From NCBI GenBank assembly GCA_963576785.1, contig OY756139.1:620001-684000 (forward strand): 64,000 nt of DNA, given 5' to 3'. Each line of letters opens with the position of its first letter. Positions within the stretch are counted from its first letter, which is position 1. Made by a program: the position numbers and the translations under genes. This stretch comes from Chlorophyllum brunneum. Its lineage: Eukaryota > Basidiomycota > Agaricomycetes > Agaricales > Agaricaceae. Below the pieces are notes generated by a model. It saw only the letters and a list, made by a program, of their open reading frames with translations, was not told where the DNA came from and searched no databases. Shown in pieces: positions 34,889 through 46,790 of the stretch.

Positions 34889-35608
34889 TCATATTCTGCC
34901 CTTTTTTTTTTTCATGTTACGCTTAGCCGCCGTCACCCCAGGGGCGAGATCGTCGAAAGGTCCAGCTTCTAGTGTGGACGAACTAGCTGCTCCCTGTGCC
35001 CACGCAATTTTCATAGCCAGTGATACTCCAATCTTATCCAGCTCCTCCCCAGTCAATTCTCTCCGTTGATCGACTATTTTGTCAATCAACGGCTGAATCC
35101 AGTCATCTAACTTGTTCTCCTTGGCGCACAACAGAGCCTTAACTGGGTCTCCAGCAAAAAAGATATCCTTCAAGTTCCTCGCAGCCTTTTGCCTGATATT
35201 ATCGAGGTGAAAGATTTCGCTCAACTTGAGAACAGCTTCCCACTGTTTCGAGTCCAGGATTTCGGGTGTGTTGTAGTGTCTAAGAGTGTTCTCAGCTACA
35301 TCTTTGACACAGAGTACTTCCTGATGTACCTGGGATACACGGCACGAAGCAACTGCAAGAAATCATTCTTCTTAATATTCTCGCCGAGCACGACTAGATC
35401 GTCGTCGTTGTTTGTCCCCTGTGGTACGGGATCAATATCGGCATTTGGCATAAGGAAGAGGTGCCGAGGGACACGAAATAGTGTATCCTCGACCTTGATC
35501 GTGATCTTCAGTGGACTCGGAATATCGTCATCGCGATGATGATCATACCTGGAATGTTCGGAATGAGAAATAAAATTCAGGATCGCGTTGGGTTTCAGCT
35601 TCTGCCAT
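34889..35608 (-). CDS. BTB/POZ-type domain protein J (short, minus strand)
   Basis: 204 aa; exons 35608-35549, 35493-35330, 35279-34889. Starts with a short leader (RDPEFYFSFRTFQ), then the core VEDTLFRVPRHLF ... DFLQLLRAVYPR, then helices (QWEAVLKLSEIFHLDNIRQKAARNL, then a loop with LDDWIQPLIDKIVDQRRELTGEELDKIG). It lacks the GGDLYFL leader of the plus-strand array and resembles the halves of the double-BTB genes at 43-47 kb instead, so it belongs to the second subfamily. Tail is basic. Intron 1 (35494-35548) was placed so that VEDTLFRV begins exon 2, matching its relatives. Confidence 0.8.
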
Positions 35609-37000
35609 GGTTGACTGGAATACTAGCCGATACCGGTCAATGCATCCTTGCCCTTTTTGAACTCTCAGAGTACCTGACACTTAGCGCTCCTCGAGAAGAG
35701 ATGCGATGGATCAGATAATAGATTTGAACGTGTGGTTGCCTCGAGGTACTGCACAGAAGCTCTCCGCAGCATTAGGAACCTTCTAAGATGACAGGCCTGC
35801 AGTCGAGTGTATAACTGACTTGTCATGAGGCGGACAACGTATCAAATATTCGCCACCTCGAGCCCGAACTTCCTCGTGACACCCCCTTAAGTTCCGATCT
35901 CCTCCGTAGTCACAGATAATCAAAGGTACCCCTGAAGTCTGTAATTTCTGTCGATTTATTATCGTTTGGGTAGCCGAGGGAGAACATAGCACTTAGTATG
36001 GTACAGCGAACATAACCCGGTGAATCCAAGGCACCGCATCTACCGACGGTAGTTCTCTGGAGCCAATAACATTGATGAACCTCTCCTAGGTTGACGGCTA
36101 GTTGATAACCAAACAAGTACCGGACAACAGGAGAATGGAATTGAGGAACCCGAATCAACAGTTATCCACATGCAAGGATACGAACTCGCAGTTTTGTCGA
36201 GTTGTGTGTCTGAATGGGATAGAGCGGTTCCTCTAAATTCCATACAAATGGTCGGGGCCTCCGTTACCCCACACTGTTCGTGGGAGATTTTACCAGTATC
36301 CACCCTGACTCATATTCTGGTTCTATGTTTGATGCTGCGATAATCAAAGACGCGTCGGGCCTTCTGTGGTCATACACATTTGTTAGCCCGATCATAAAGG
36401 GCGCCCGGAGCGCACAACCATCTCCGCTACTGAGGATGGTATTGCGTGGATTTTCCTGATGGTTGGGGATGGGTAATATGTATTTCCACTTGGTATTCCG
36501 GTGCATGAAATGGGTGTAGTCCTTTGCGTGCCAGCATCACAACAGTCCACTACATCCCAAATGACCCTGGGAAAATTCTCACTTCGGATCACTCGATCAG
36601 TGATATTCACGTGATTGAGAAGGTTCCCCTGCCGATCCTCGCTTCGCCAATACGGGACTCTCAGGTATTCCAGACATATCGGAATGCTTGGCCATCCCTG
36701 ACAGCCCAAGATCCCGGGGGAAAAGTGTGACACTAACACAGTTAGGCCTAGCGAACACGCCGAGGGACATGAAACTGAGGGCCACTGCCCTCATAAATAA
36801 CGAGGAGCTCTAGGGTTGCACAGAATGAAACAGCTGAGTCCATGGATCATTACACGTGATGGTATCCAGAACGGCACAAGCTATGTCCCGTTTACCCATG
36901 GGTTTTTGTTGACTCTCAACTCCACCAGCGGGTATATAATCTCGAACAAAATAAGCCATGCCTGGTCTGAAACTCATTCACCCTATACTTTGTTCTCCGC
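35609..37000. other. 1.4 kb intergenic before P450 gene 1
   Basis: Short frames only, without motifs; contains the P450 promoter at its right end. Confidence 0.4.
36932..36940 (+). promoter_or_regulatory. TATA box of P450 gene 1
   Basis: gtatataat about 60 bp upstream of the start codon at 37001. Inferred from sequence and spacing. Confidence 0.55.
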
Positions 37001-39571
37001 ATGACGCTACTTACACCCGGAATCAATTTCCTTATCCGCTCTTCTGCTGAGTTCCTCCTCCCATGCGGTGTCATCTATGCGACTCTTGCACTCAGCGACA
37101 ACTATCTTGGATTGGCTTTCTCTAAATGGACGCTAGTTGTACTGAGCTTCAGCTTGAGGCTTGGATACATTGTGATGCAGCCCTGGATTGAAGAATTCAA
37201 GAACTCCCAGGCAGCCCGTGCTCATGGGGCAGTCCTCGTACCCCACGTCAAGGAGAGCCACACACGGCTTGCATCGTCTCTTATGGCGGAACTTGTGAAC
37301 GGCTATCCAGGTTAGCCAATAACAAGGAAATGCATAATGATATCTTACATTATTACAAGGGGAAATCTTCTCAAGATTGAGTGTCAAGTATGGAACGACG
37401 TTCAGGTTCAGCGTTGGGTTTGATGAACGCGTAAGTAATTGCATTGTTTGTCTCATATTTTTCTCAGCTTTTCTTCATCTAGTACTTTACGACCGAACCA
37501 CACCATGTCAAGTCAATTCTATCCACCGAGTTCGAGTCGTTTGACAAAGGTTAGTGTTGTAAATGACTATAGTTACCGGGATTATAACAATGAATTCTCA
37601 GGACCTATCCTCTGCTCGCAAATGGGATCCATGTTAGGCACAGGGGTATTCAATGCCGATGGTATGACCTTACATCTAACCTTGCTGTTGCTATTAACAT
37701 AATTACGACCTTCTAGGGGAAATGTGGAAGTTAGTGTTATCTACATAGACCAGGAAAACATGCACCTACTAACGATTTCCCCCAGATTCCACCGCTCTAT
37801 TACACGTCCCTTCTTCACTAAGGATCGAATCACTGATTTCGAGTTGTTTGAGCGGCACGCGGAAGATGCTTTAGGCAAAGTGAAGGCTCGTCTCGCTGAA
37901 GGATATCCCATTGATTTTCAAGTTAGATTATTTTTCTTTGCAAATATCCTCGTATACCTAATATTGATACAGGATATGGCTGCCCGTTTTACACTTGACA
38001 GTGCAACCGAGTTCCTTTTCAATAACGACGTGCGTTCTCTAGGTGCCGGTCTACCCTATCCGGTTCACCCTTCGCCGCTGGCCAAACCCAACCCCGCTTC
38101 CTTCAATAATCACCCATCGAATATATTTGTGAAGGCATTCATGGCCTCTCAGGATATCATCGCCGAACGGGCGCAACTAGGAACTCTCTGGCCGCTGAGG
38201 GAAATCTGGAGAGATACGGCGGGAGAACACCGTAGAACGCTTGACGAATTTGTGAAACCTTTCATGGAAAAAGCTTTCAACGAGGGGGGTAGCGAGAAGA
38301 AGAAGAAGACGTCAGAGACTCTCTTGGATCACCTCGTGAGTCAGACTTCGGGTAAGTTTCCATAGAGTGGCGGCCCTGGGATTGTTGCTGACTTGACATA
38401 TTTTTGCAAGATCGAACCATTATCACCGATGAGGTATTTGATCCTGGGAACCCTTTCGCAACCTTAACTTATCCGCTGGTACAGCTCATTAACCTCCTTG
38501 TCGCCGCTCGTGACACAGTGAGTCGCTGAATCTGGTGGTATAGCACCGCCGGGAGCTAATTGAGATTTGTCAAAGACTTCGTCACTCTTGACTTATTCGC
38601 TCTACATGTTGATCGAACACCCGGACATTGAGCGCAGGTTGCGCAAGGATATTTTGGAGAAGGTCGGCTTTAAACGTAGCCCCACAAGCGAAGATATCCG
38701 GGGGATGAAGTACCTGAAGGCTTTCCTCAATGGTAGGAATCGCATGGTTTTCGCAATTGGGGAATTGGCTAATATGCTCCATTAGAGGTATTGCGTCTCT
38801 ACGGCACCGTGTGAGTAACAATCAACCCCCAGCGAGCCATCCATAGCCATTCTAATGAAACACTTCACAGACCGTTCAACGCGCGGTATGATCCTGCCCC
38901 TTTCTAGCCGACTATCACAAGGAGCTAATTCGTAACGCAGGACGGCTATGAAACCGGTCATTATCCCGCCACAAACTGGGTCTGACACTCCCTTGTATAT
39001 CCCCACAGGATCAAGGTGAATATTCTCACTTCGCTGGACATTCACATCTTATGTTCTTGCTTAGATGTATCTACTCAATATTTCTTATGCACCGAAGAAC
39101 GGATCTCTGGGGACCTGATGGTAGGTCTAAATGAGGTTAATTACTCCTTCTGATCACTAAAGAAATCACTCGGGTAGCGCTCGAATTCGACCCTGACCGA
39201 TTCTTGGACGAGCGGGTTCGCCGATATCTCGTTCCTAATCCGTTCATTTTCTGTCCTTTCAATGCTGGGCCGAGGATCTGCCTGGGTCAACAAGTGCGTT
39301 TACCATTTTACATCTACTTTCCTAAGCTGATATCGTATAGTTTGCGTACAACGAGGCTTCATTCTTCCTCATTCGCCTTCTCCAGCAGTTCACCTCCTTC
39401 AGCTTAGAAGAGAATGCCCGACCACTTGACTCTCTCCCGAACCCCGAATGGGCTGGAATGGAGGGACCCCAGGGAAGAGATAAGATTCGCCTGAAGTTTC
39501 ATTTGACCATGTACGTGAAAGGAGGACTATGGGTCAGGATGAAAGAAGTCCCCGAAAGTGAAAGGATTTAG
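37001..39571 (+). CDS. cytochrome P450 monooxygenase 1 (CYP63-like)
   Basis: 588 aa; exons 37001-37310, 37360-37430, 37483-37549, 37602-37661, 37717-37729, 37786-37921, 37973-38351, 38411-38433, 38485-38517, 38576-38732, 38786-38810, 38871-38885, 38941-39015, 39065-39120, 39178-39293, 39341-39571. N-terminal membrane anchor. P450 motifs: GVFNADGEMWKFHRS, I-helix AARDTTS (360-366), ExxR as EVLRLY (Glu417, Arg420), DPDRF, and heme loop [12 protein letters not shown] with ligand Cys508. Overall it resembles the CYP63/CYP52-like fungal P450s linked to fatty-acid or alkane hydroxylation; the family label is from recalled similarity. Contains a 13-nt exon (37717-37729). Tandem with P450 gene 2, sharing nearly every intron position. 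Confidence 0.93.
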
Positions 39572-40388
39572 TTGGGAATTACTTACTTGGTGTGTATTTT
39601 CAATGTATCGTGTACAATGATAAGATAGATACGAAAGGATGTTCAACTACTTTTGTTTTATTGTATATATATAGCGGCGAGAGTCCAGTGGGCTCTTTGA
39701 CATTCTGCCGGACAGCTATGAGGTGGAAATCTGCCATCAGCACTAGAACCCACGCGAATCTGGCTTCACTTCTTTATCCTGGATCTGATGATCAAATCTG
39801 CTACCCGCCAATCATTCTTACTCACACGATGTCACCATGTTGGGTCCGTCGTTCAATGGACGCCTCCGTGGCACTGGCCTCGCTTGAGCTATCTCTCAGC
39901 CCTCTCATCAGCCTGTCGAATCAAGTTACAGTCGTCTGGACAGGTTCATAGGAAAGTAGAGTTCGGGGACTTTATGGATCCCAAACGACTCTGGTCGTGG
40001 GGTTTCCGGCAACATCATAACCGGTGGCTTCCTGATCGTGTTCTGGTCCGCAGACTCGTGTCAGCGCTGAGAGGTGTAGGGAGGATACGCACCCTTGCCG
40101 TCCTATGACGATAGACGGCAAAACATCAACGTAGCATATCCGCACGTCCCCCGTAAGGCACTCGTTCCGCAATGGTTGTCACCGGGTCCTATGCTGCCTG
40201 CTTTCACATTCCTGCTTAGCAGTGGGCTCGGCGACGGAGACAATCATTGAGATCGAAATATGGACTCCACGTGATAAGACTGGTGAACACATTTGGTGCG
40301 AACTATTTAAGCTCTTTCTCAATGGCTCTACCACCGAGGTTCCCTTTGTTGCCCCTCCTCCACTCTACTCACCCAGCCTTCAAACTAC
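39572..40388. other. intergenic between the P450 genes
   Basis: Short frames only. A weak TATA-like tatttaag at 40304-40311 lies about 80 bp before the start of P450 gene 2. Confidence 0.4.
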
Positions 40389-42995
40389 ATGCTTCTTTCG
40401 CCTGGAGTCAAGTTCATTGGGCATTCCTTCGCCCAACTACTGTTTCCCTGTGTGATTACTTTCGGAGTACTCATCATTTTATGTGATTTCTTGGCACTTC
40501 CAGTTTCTCGATGGGCGCTCGCTGCATTCAGTATCTTCCCACGCCTTCTCCACCTTTCACTGAAGTCCCCCTTGAGCAATCGCAAAAATGCCAAGGATGC
40601 GAAAGCTCATGGTGCAGCATTACCACCTCATATCGATGAGGGACAGCTGGCCGCTCTCAAGAAGGTTGTTGAAAATTTCAAGACTGGTTACCCAGGTTAG
40701 TGGTATTGTGCACTCGCTGCCAGATGTCTGATACCACCACTACCAAGTCGATACATTCCTTGAATGGAATCAGAATTATGGTCAAGCATTCAGGTTCACC
40801 ATAGGCATGGACGAACGGGTATGGCTTTGCGTCTTCAGGGGCCCGCTTGTAGCTAAAACGACACCTCAGTTCTTCACAACTGAACCTGAACATGTCAAGG
40901 TACTCATGATTTATAATTATGAAAATACAGATTTGACAGACTGGATAAGGCTCTTCTTGCAACCCAATTCGAATCATTCGAGAAAGGTGATTATATATTG
41001 AAACAGTTAGCGAGTTTTCATACTGAAGAAATAATATAGGTCCTGTGGTGTTTTCACAAATGAAGTCGCTGCTCGGAACGGGTGTTTTCAATTCAGATGG
41101 TGCGTTTAATGCAATATAACCTGAACAAAGGAAAGCTAATCGATGATCAGGCGAGATGTGGAAGTCCGTTGTTCTTCTGGGTTATTTGTCTGCTTCTTTG
41201 GTCTGATCCTTCGTTTAAACGTTCAGGTTCCATCGTTCAATCACGCGACCATTCTTCAGCAGAGAGCGGATTAGTGACTTTGATGTCTTCGATCGACATG
41301 CTGAAGATGCGCTCAAGCAAGCGAAGAATCGCCTCGTTGAAGGGTATCCAATTGATTTCCAGGTGCGAGTCTTTCTACCCCGACAAATCCCAATTAAATC
41401 ATGGACAACTACCAGGATCTTGTTTCACGATTTACTCTTGATTCAGCGACCGAATTTCTCTTCAGGAACGACGTGCACTCGCTTTCTGCTGGTCTACCCT
41501 ACCCTGCTTACCCGTCCCCTCTTGCTAAAGAAAATTCAATCATGTTCGAGAACCATCCTTCCAATGCGTTTGTGAAGGCGTTCATCGGCGGACAAGACAT
41601 AATCTCATTGCGCAGCCGATCTGGCATTTTCTGGCCCTTAGCTGAACTACGGGGCGATGCCGTGGTACCACTTCGGAAGGAAGTAGATCTATTCGTGGAA
41701 CCATTCGTGCAGGAGGGTATGAGGCGTAAGCAAGACAAGCAAAACGGTTCGAAAGCGAGCGAGAGTGAGACACTTCTCGACTACCTAGTCGACCAAACGA
41801 ATGGTGAGTGTCGCGACTTTACCCATTTCGTCACAATGACTCAGTGAGTTCGAAACAGATAGGGATGTTATCAAGGATGAGGTCGGTGCTTATCCTCCTC
41901 TCCGTGACGAGTTGTCTAATTCCAGCGACAGCTTGTGAATCTCCTTGTCGCCTCTCGAGACACGGTGAGTCCCATAGGTCAGGTTCCGTGAGCAAAGTGG
42001 CTGAGTTGCTTGTAGACCGCATCACTGTTAACATTTTCGTTATATATGCTTATTGAACATCCGGAAATCACTCGGCGCCTACGCGAAGAGATACTGTCCA
42101 TGGTTGGTCCTAAGAGCAGGCCATCTTATGATGACATCAGAGATATGAGATATCTCCGAGCATTCCTCAACGGTATGCAGATTGCCCCCAGTTATGAGCC
42201 CAAGTTGATCCAGTTTTGCAGAGATCCTGAGGCTGTATCCTGCAGTGTAAGTGTTTAATTTGGAATATGTGTGTATATTTTTTATGTCGTAAACTGCAGT
42301 CCTTTGAACAGTCGGTAAGTTGGTCCAAGTGACTATCAAACCATCCCTGACTTTTAAACCAGAACCTCGACGAAGCCAGTCGTTCTTACCCCCGCCGCTG
42401 GTACTGATGTTCCAATCTACGTCCCAGCACATAAAAGGTAAATTTATTTGATATTATCTAGGTTCAAATGTCATGATACCGCCCTAGAGTTTTGTATTCC
42501 GTGTTCCTGATGCATAGGCGCGCAGATCTATGGGGTCCAGATGGCAGGCCTTCTTACAGTATCCGTCTTACTCATCCTAATCTAAATCCCACCAGCTCTC
42601 GAATTTGATCCTGATCGCTTCTTGGACGAGCGATTACACAAGTACCTCGTCAAGAACCCTTTCATCTTCACTCCCTTCAATGCCGGCCCTAGGATCTGCC
42701 TTGGGCAGCAGGTACGCCGAACCTGGTTTAGCTGGTGGCGTTCCAATCCTCACACACAACACAGTTTGCTTACAACGAGGCGTCGTTCTTCCTCGTCCGC
42801 TTGCTTCAACAATTCTCTTCATTCAGCATGGCTGTAGACGCGCAACCACCAGATTCGTTGCCACCGAAAGAATGGGCGGGGAAGGCGGGTCCTCAGGGTA
42901 GAGATAGGATACGCCCTTCTACTCACTTGACCATGTATGTCAAGGGTGGATTATGGGTGAGGATGAATGAGGCCAGTGAGACCGAAACGTTGTAA
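40389..42995 (+). CDS. cytochrome P450 monooxygenase 2 (CYP63-like), tandem paralogue
   Basis: 590 aa; exons 40389-40695, 40748-40818, 40870-40899, 40950-40986, 41040-41099, 41151-41163, 41227-41362, 41416-41803, 41859-41881, 41932-41964, 42016-42172, 42222-42246, 42300-42314, 42363-42437, 42488-42543, 42596-42711, 42765-42995. Same layout as P450 gene 1, except that its third exon (67 nt) is here split into 30 + 37 nt by an extra intron. I-helix ASRDTTA (362-368), ExxR EILRLY (Glu419, Arg422), DPDRF, heme loop [12 protein letters not shown] with Cys510. The intron at 42544-42595 starts with GC (gcaggc) instead of GT; the paralogue has gtaggt at the same place. Intact frame; probably functional. 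Confidence 0.93.
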
Positions 42996-43086
42996 CTCAG
43001 ATTTGCGCAAATGAAAGAGGTTGACCCATTTTCACTTCACCCGGCAAATCGAGTTCTTGGGGGACTACAGCTATGACAAATCCAAA

Positions 43087-44664
43087 CTACAAGAACGTTG
43101 CTAACCTATCCGACAAATCGACGTTTCGTGGCAACTCACCACGTTCATCGCGAAGATGGGTGATGGTCACGTGGTAGTCATTGTTTCGGGTATGTGCTCG
43201 TTCCCGAAGTTCGAGGATTTGTAAGATGTGTGGTTGGTCGAGTATTTGACATTCCAAAGCCGTCAGGGGTTCGCGGCGGGTGACGAGCGTTCGCATCCCT
43301 TCAGAGAACCACTCTTGAACCCCGAGATCTTTGGCCAGTTGTAGTTTCATTGCAGGCGTGCCGAAATTGTGTTTAGTCAGTCCTTGGATAGCTAGGGTCT
43401 TGATAGCCTGCATTTCCCATCTTGACGCGAGCCGCAGCACTGATGCCCACTCCTCCGAAGTAGGTTGATGCGTAGTCTGAGGGCTGCGTCGAAGAAATCA
43501 GATATTCATAATTAATGAGTCGTTGAAAGACCTACGGAGGGAAAAAGAAACGCAAGAGATTGCCGAAATCGGTCGCACTAATATCGGGCTCTATTACGCA
43601 CGGGTTCTGGTGGTCATATTTCCTGAAACCCAATTCCTGGAATCGACGTCGAAAAATGGGAGAATGTTGCGCGAAAGGTTGGTTCGGCACTTTGTAAAAG
43701 CATTTTCCCACCTATCCGTGACGCATCTGGTTCAGTGACTTCGCCCTTCCCAAGACTGCCACAGTATACTGACCTTGAAAACCACTCGTTCGAAATAGAA
43801 CTCTCCGTCTCTTACGTCGTCATAATCTTGTGCCTGAACACCAAGATCATCTTCACGAAGATACGGAGTGGGAAGGGGACAATCGAAAATGACAGAATCA
43901 AGGTTCACCTGAACGACACCGCGTTCTTGGCATAGCTCCCAGCGCACGATTGTAGTATTGTGGGTGGAACTGTAGTAGTCACCGTCTGAGTCGCAGAAAA
44001 CCGGATAACATCTTTCTCGAACAGCTGCGACACGCAAAAGGGTATCCTGATCAAGCAACCGAAATTCCCTTTCACCAAGTGGATCATTGCGCCGAATCAG
44101 CTTCTCCAGGGCTGGTCGCACCCAATCGTGTATCTCATACTCTTTAGCCAAGTGCCACTGACGTGCAGGGTCACGCTCAAGGTACGATTGAAGGCGGTAT
44201 ATGATCTTCTTGCGAACAGTCTTCATGTCCCACTTTCTGGATAGATCAAGCAACGTTATCAGTTCGTCCCCAGGAAGATTCCGATCCTGCGGCCTATGGT
44301 CATGGATTGAGGGCTGAGAATCCTCACTGCAAGAAAGAGTGCAACATACTCGTCTCCGACGTTTCCGAAATACCTAAGTAAGAAGCGAAAGGAAGTAGCA
44401 GTGATTTGTGGCAGCACTACGGGTGTGGTATCCGTGGAACCTTCACTGCTGCCGCCATCGCCATCGACGGGTTGAGGGAATTGAAGCATATCAAGGAGTA
44501 CGGTGGACTCCTGAGCCAGGTATTCACGAGGAACCCGGAAGAGTGTATCCTCTACCTATCACCGCCCATGAGCGATTAGCTCCAGTCAACCCAGAGAGGG
44601 GATGTACCCGAAAAATGAGGGGTTCGATGTAGTATTCGATGTCCTTGTGGAGTGTTTGGGACAT
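43087..44664 (-). CDS. double BTB-type domain protein M
   Basis: 451 aa; exons 44664-44608, 44555-44350, 44293-43774, 43711-43536, 43483-43087. First half: EYYIEPLIFR, core VEDTLFRVPREYLAQES ... SFRFLLRYFG, helices LLDLSRKWDMKTVRKKI, WHLAKEYEIHDWVRPALEKL. The same uninterrupted exon 3 then runs into a second leader (RDGEFYFERVVFK). The second core follows (CFYKVPNQPFAQHSPIFRRRF ... DFGNLLRFFFPP), then helices VLRLASRWEMQAIKTLA and LAKDLGVQEWFSEGMRTLV. So the two domains are fused in one gene rather than being two genes. Tandem paralogue of gene L. Confidence 0.82.
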
Positions 44665-45223
44665 GGTGGTCTGCAGGGGAACACTAAGGTTGTGCTCTGC
44701 AGGGAAGAAAGAAGGGCTGATGTTGGTCTGTTTTTAAGGCGAGCAAGGTCGAAAATGATAAACGAGCGGCTATCGACCTCATGGAATTTCCGCAGTAGTA
44801 TGAGAGGCTTCTCGTCCGCGTGGTGGCCTGACGATCAAGGCGAGACCTTTTCTGGATCATACGAGGTTAAATCATGGTGGCAAAGTCTCCGCGTTTCCAG
44901 TGTCCAGTCCGAGTCATCACAGGCGGGGAATGGGGAAACCCTGAGGACCTGTGACTTGTGTTCGACATTCTTGAGGACAACCGCGGCTTTGTTCATCAGA
45001 TCTTCGAAAGTTTCGCAGAGTGCAAGGACAGTAGCGCAGCATTTTGCCAGCTGATGGAAGCGCCGCAACCTTTCCTACGTAATGTTTTTTGTTTATACCT
45101 GTGGCCCAGGCCCTGCTGCATTGATCTATCCCATGCTGTCTTTTCAGGAGAATCATATGATACAAATATAATTTTGTCTTACTGCAGAAGACTAACCAGT
45201 TGTTCACCAAAGATTTCTGGATG
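44665..45223. other. intergenic between the two double-BTB genes
   Basis: Holds the promoter of M and the 3' end of L; no gene seen. Confidence 0.4.
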
Positions 45224-46790
45224 TTACAGCAAAGCTACAAGCCTCTCTGAGATATTGCACTTCTCCGGCAGGACGCCACGCTCCGCTCTGAGTCGGCTAA
45301 TAGGCTTAAGGTCCCAGTCACCGATTTCGAAGCACATAAAACGCTCTCGCAGGCTGAGTACTTGGAAGATGTACTCCTTGTCGAGAGAATTGCATTCCTC
45401 CGTCGAGAGGGGGGATGAATCCTGAACTAAGTGTCCGAGTTTGGCCTGGAGCCAGATATCCACTTTACACTCGCATGCGACGGATAGCTGTTTCAAGTCT
45501 CGGTTACGAGAAGAGTAAGAAAAGATGTCTGAAAGTCGGTTAATGGCTGTGTTCCTGACGTTGAGCATTTGCCATCTAGTCGCGAGTCTCAATACAGACA
45601 CCCATCCGTCTTCGGAAAGTAGCTCAGAATCAGTGGGCTGGAAGGATCTGGTCGGTTCAATTTTACCGCCGACGATGAGAAGGAAAGAGGCTCACGGAGG
45701 AAAAAACAGCGTAAGTAAGTGGCGGAAGTCTTCAGGATCCACGTCACTTTCGATTACAAAGGGATTTTCGTCGTCAAAATTCCTGAACCCCGCTTGCTGG
45801 AAGTGGTTTTTGAAGACAGGAGATTGTTGAATGAAAGGTTGATTGCTGAGCTTGAACAACGTATTCCGGAGCTGTAAACCAATCGGGTCTATGTGAGCAG
45901 CCCTCAAAACATCGAGTGGTTGTACCAACCCTGAAAACCGTGTTGGGGAAATAAAAGTCACCATCCCGTCGGGTCTCGCCCCCAGGAGGTGGGCTCACCG
46001 ACCTTGGACTTGAAGTTATGTAAGAGGAGGTTATATCAACAGTAGGCCGAATATTCAGTGACCCTCGTTCATGAGCTAGTCGCCAACTCCGACCATAAGG
46101 AACGCAACATTCACGAATGGCTGCCACACGAAGACAGAGGTCCTGTCCCAGGGCTTCAAATTCTCCCTCTCCTAGAGGCTCATTCTGGCGAACGAGTCTT
46201 TCAAGGACAGGGAGACGCCAATCAGCGATGTCATACTGTTGGGCAAGCTTCCAACGCGAAAGGATATCAAATTCACTTGTAAGAAGTGCTTCAAGTTTGT
46301 TTATGACGACTTCGCGCACATTCTTCATGTCCCATAGTCTTGTAAGCTCGAGTACGCTCGTTAATTCCTCCTTGAGGATAGGATATGACGCAGAACTCGA
46401 ACGCAGCTTAGTAGGAAATAAGGGGAGGCCGTGTGGCTACATACCTCTCATTGAGGTAGAGTAGCTTTATGAATGCTCGAAAGGCCGCGACCGAAAGGGT
46501 CTGAGGGAGGACGTAGGGCATCATATCTGTCAAACCCTTCATATGCCCATCGCCTGTACCCGATTTGTCGGAACGGAATAAGTCCTGGAAAAAAACTGCC
46601 TCTTGTGCAAGATATTCGCGAGGGACTCGAAATAATACATTCTCGACCTGGATTAGCCACTGAGCCACGCACCGAGAGACAAAGATACTGAACGTACGCG
46701 AAATACAAGAGGCTCGACCTGATATTCAGGGTCCTTGTGTAGATTAAGCTCTAGGTGGACGTGGTGCTCAGGGTTGTTAATGACCGACAT
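45224..46790 (-). CDS. double BTB-type domain protein L
   Basis: 453 aa; exons 46790-46698, 46647-46445, 46395-45930, 45871-45696, 45647-45224. First half: DPEYQVEPLVFR, core VENVLFRVPREYLAQEAVFFQDLF ... AFRAFIKLLYL, helices VLELTRLWDMKNVREVVI, WKLAQQYDIADWRLPVLERL. Linker SSPRSVSPPPGGE leads to the second half: RRDGDFYFPNTVFR, core NTLFKLSNQPFIQQSPVFKNHF ... DFRHLLTLFFPP, helices VLRLATRWQMLNVRNTA. The second-core exon is 176 nt in both L and M. The intron 2 acceptor was placed at 46396 because the nearer acceptor would shift frame. Function unknown; presumably a protein-interaction scaffold. Confidence 0.82.

Noticed and set aside
10319..42995. A diterpenoid biosynthetic cluster (GGPP synthase plus two P450s)
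   Set aside because: The enzymes are 25 kb apart with dynamin, secreted-peptide and BTB genes between, no terpene cyclase is present, and the P450s resemble fatty-acid-type CYP63 enzymes.
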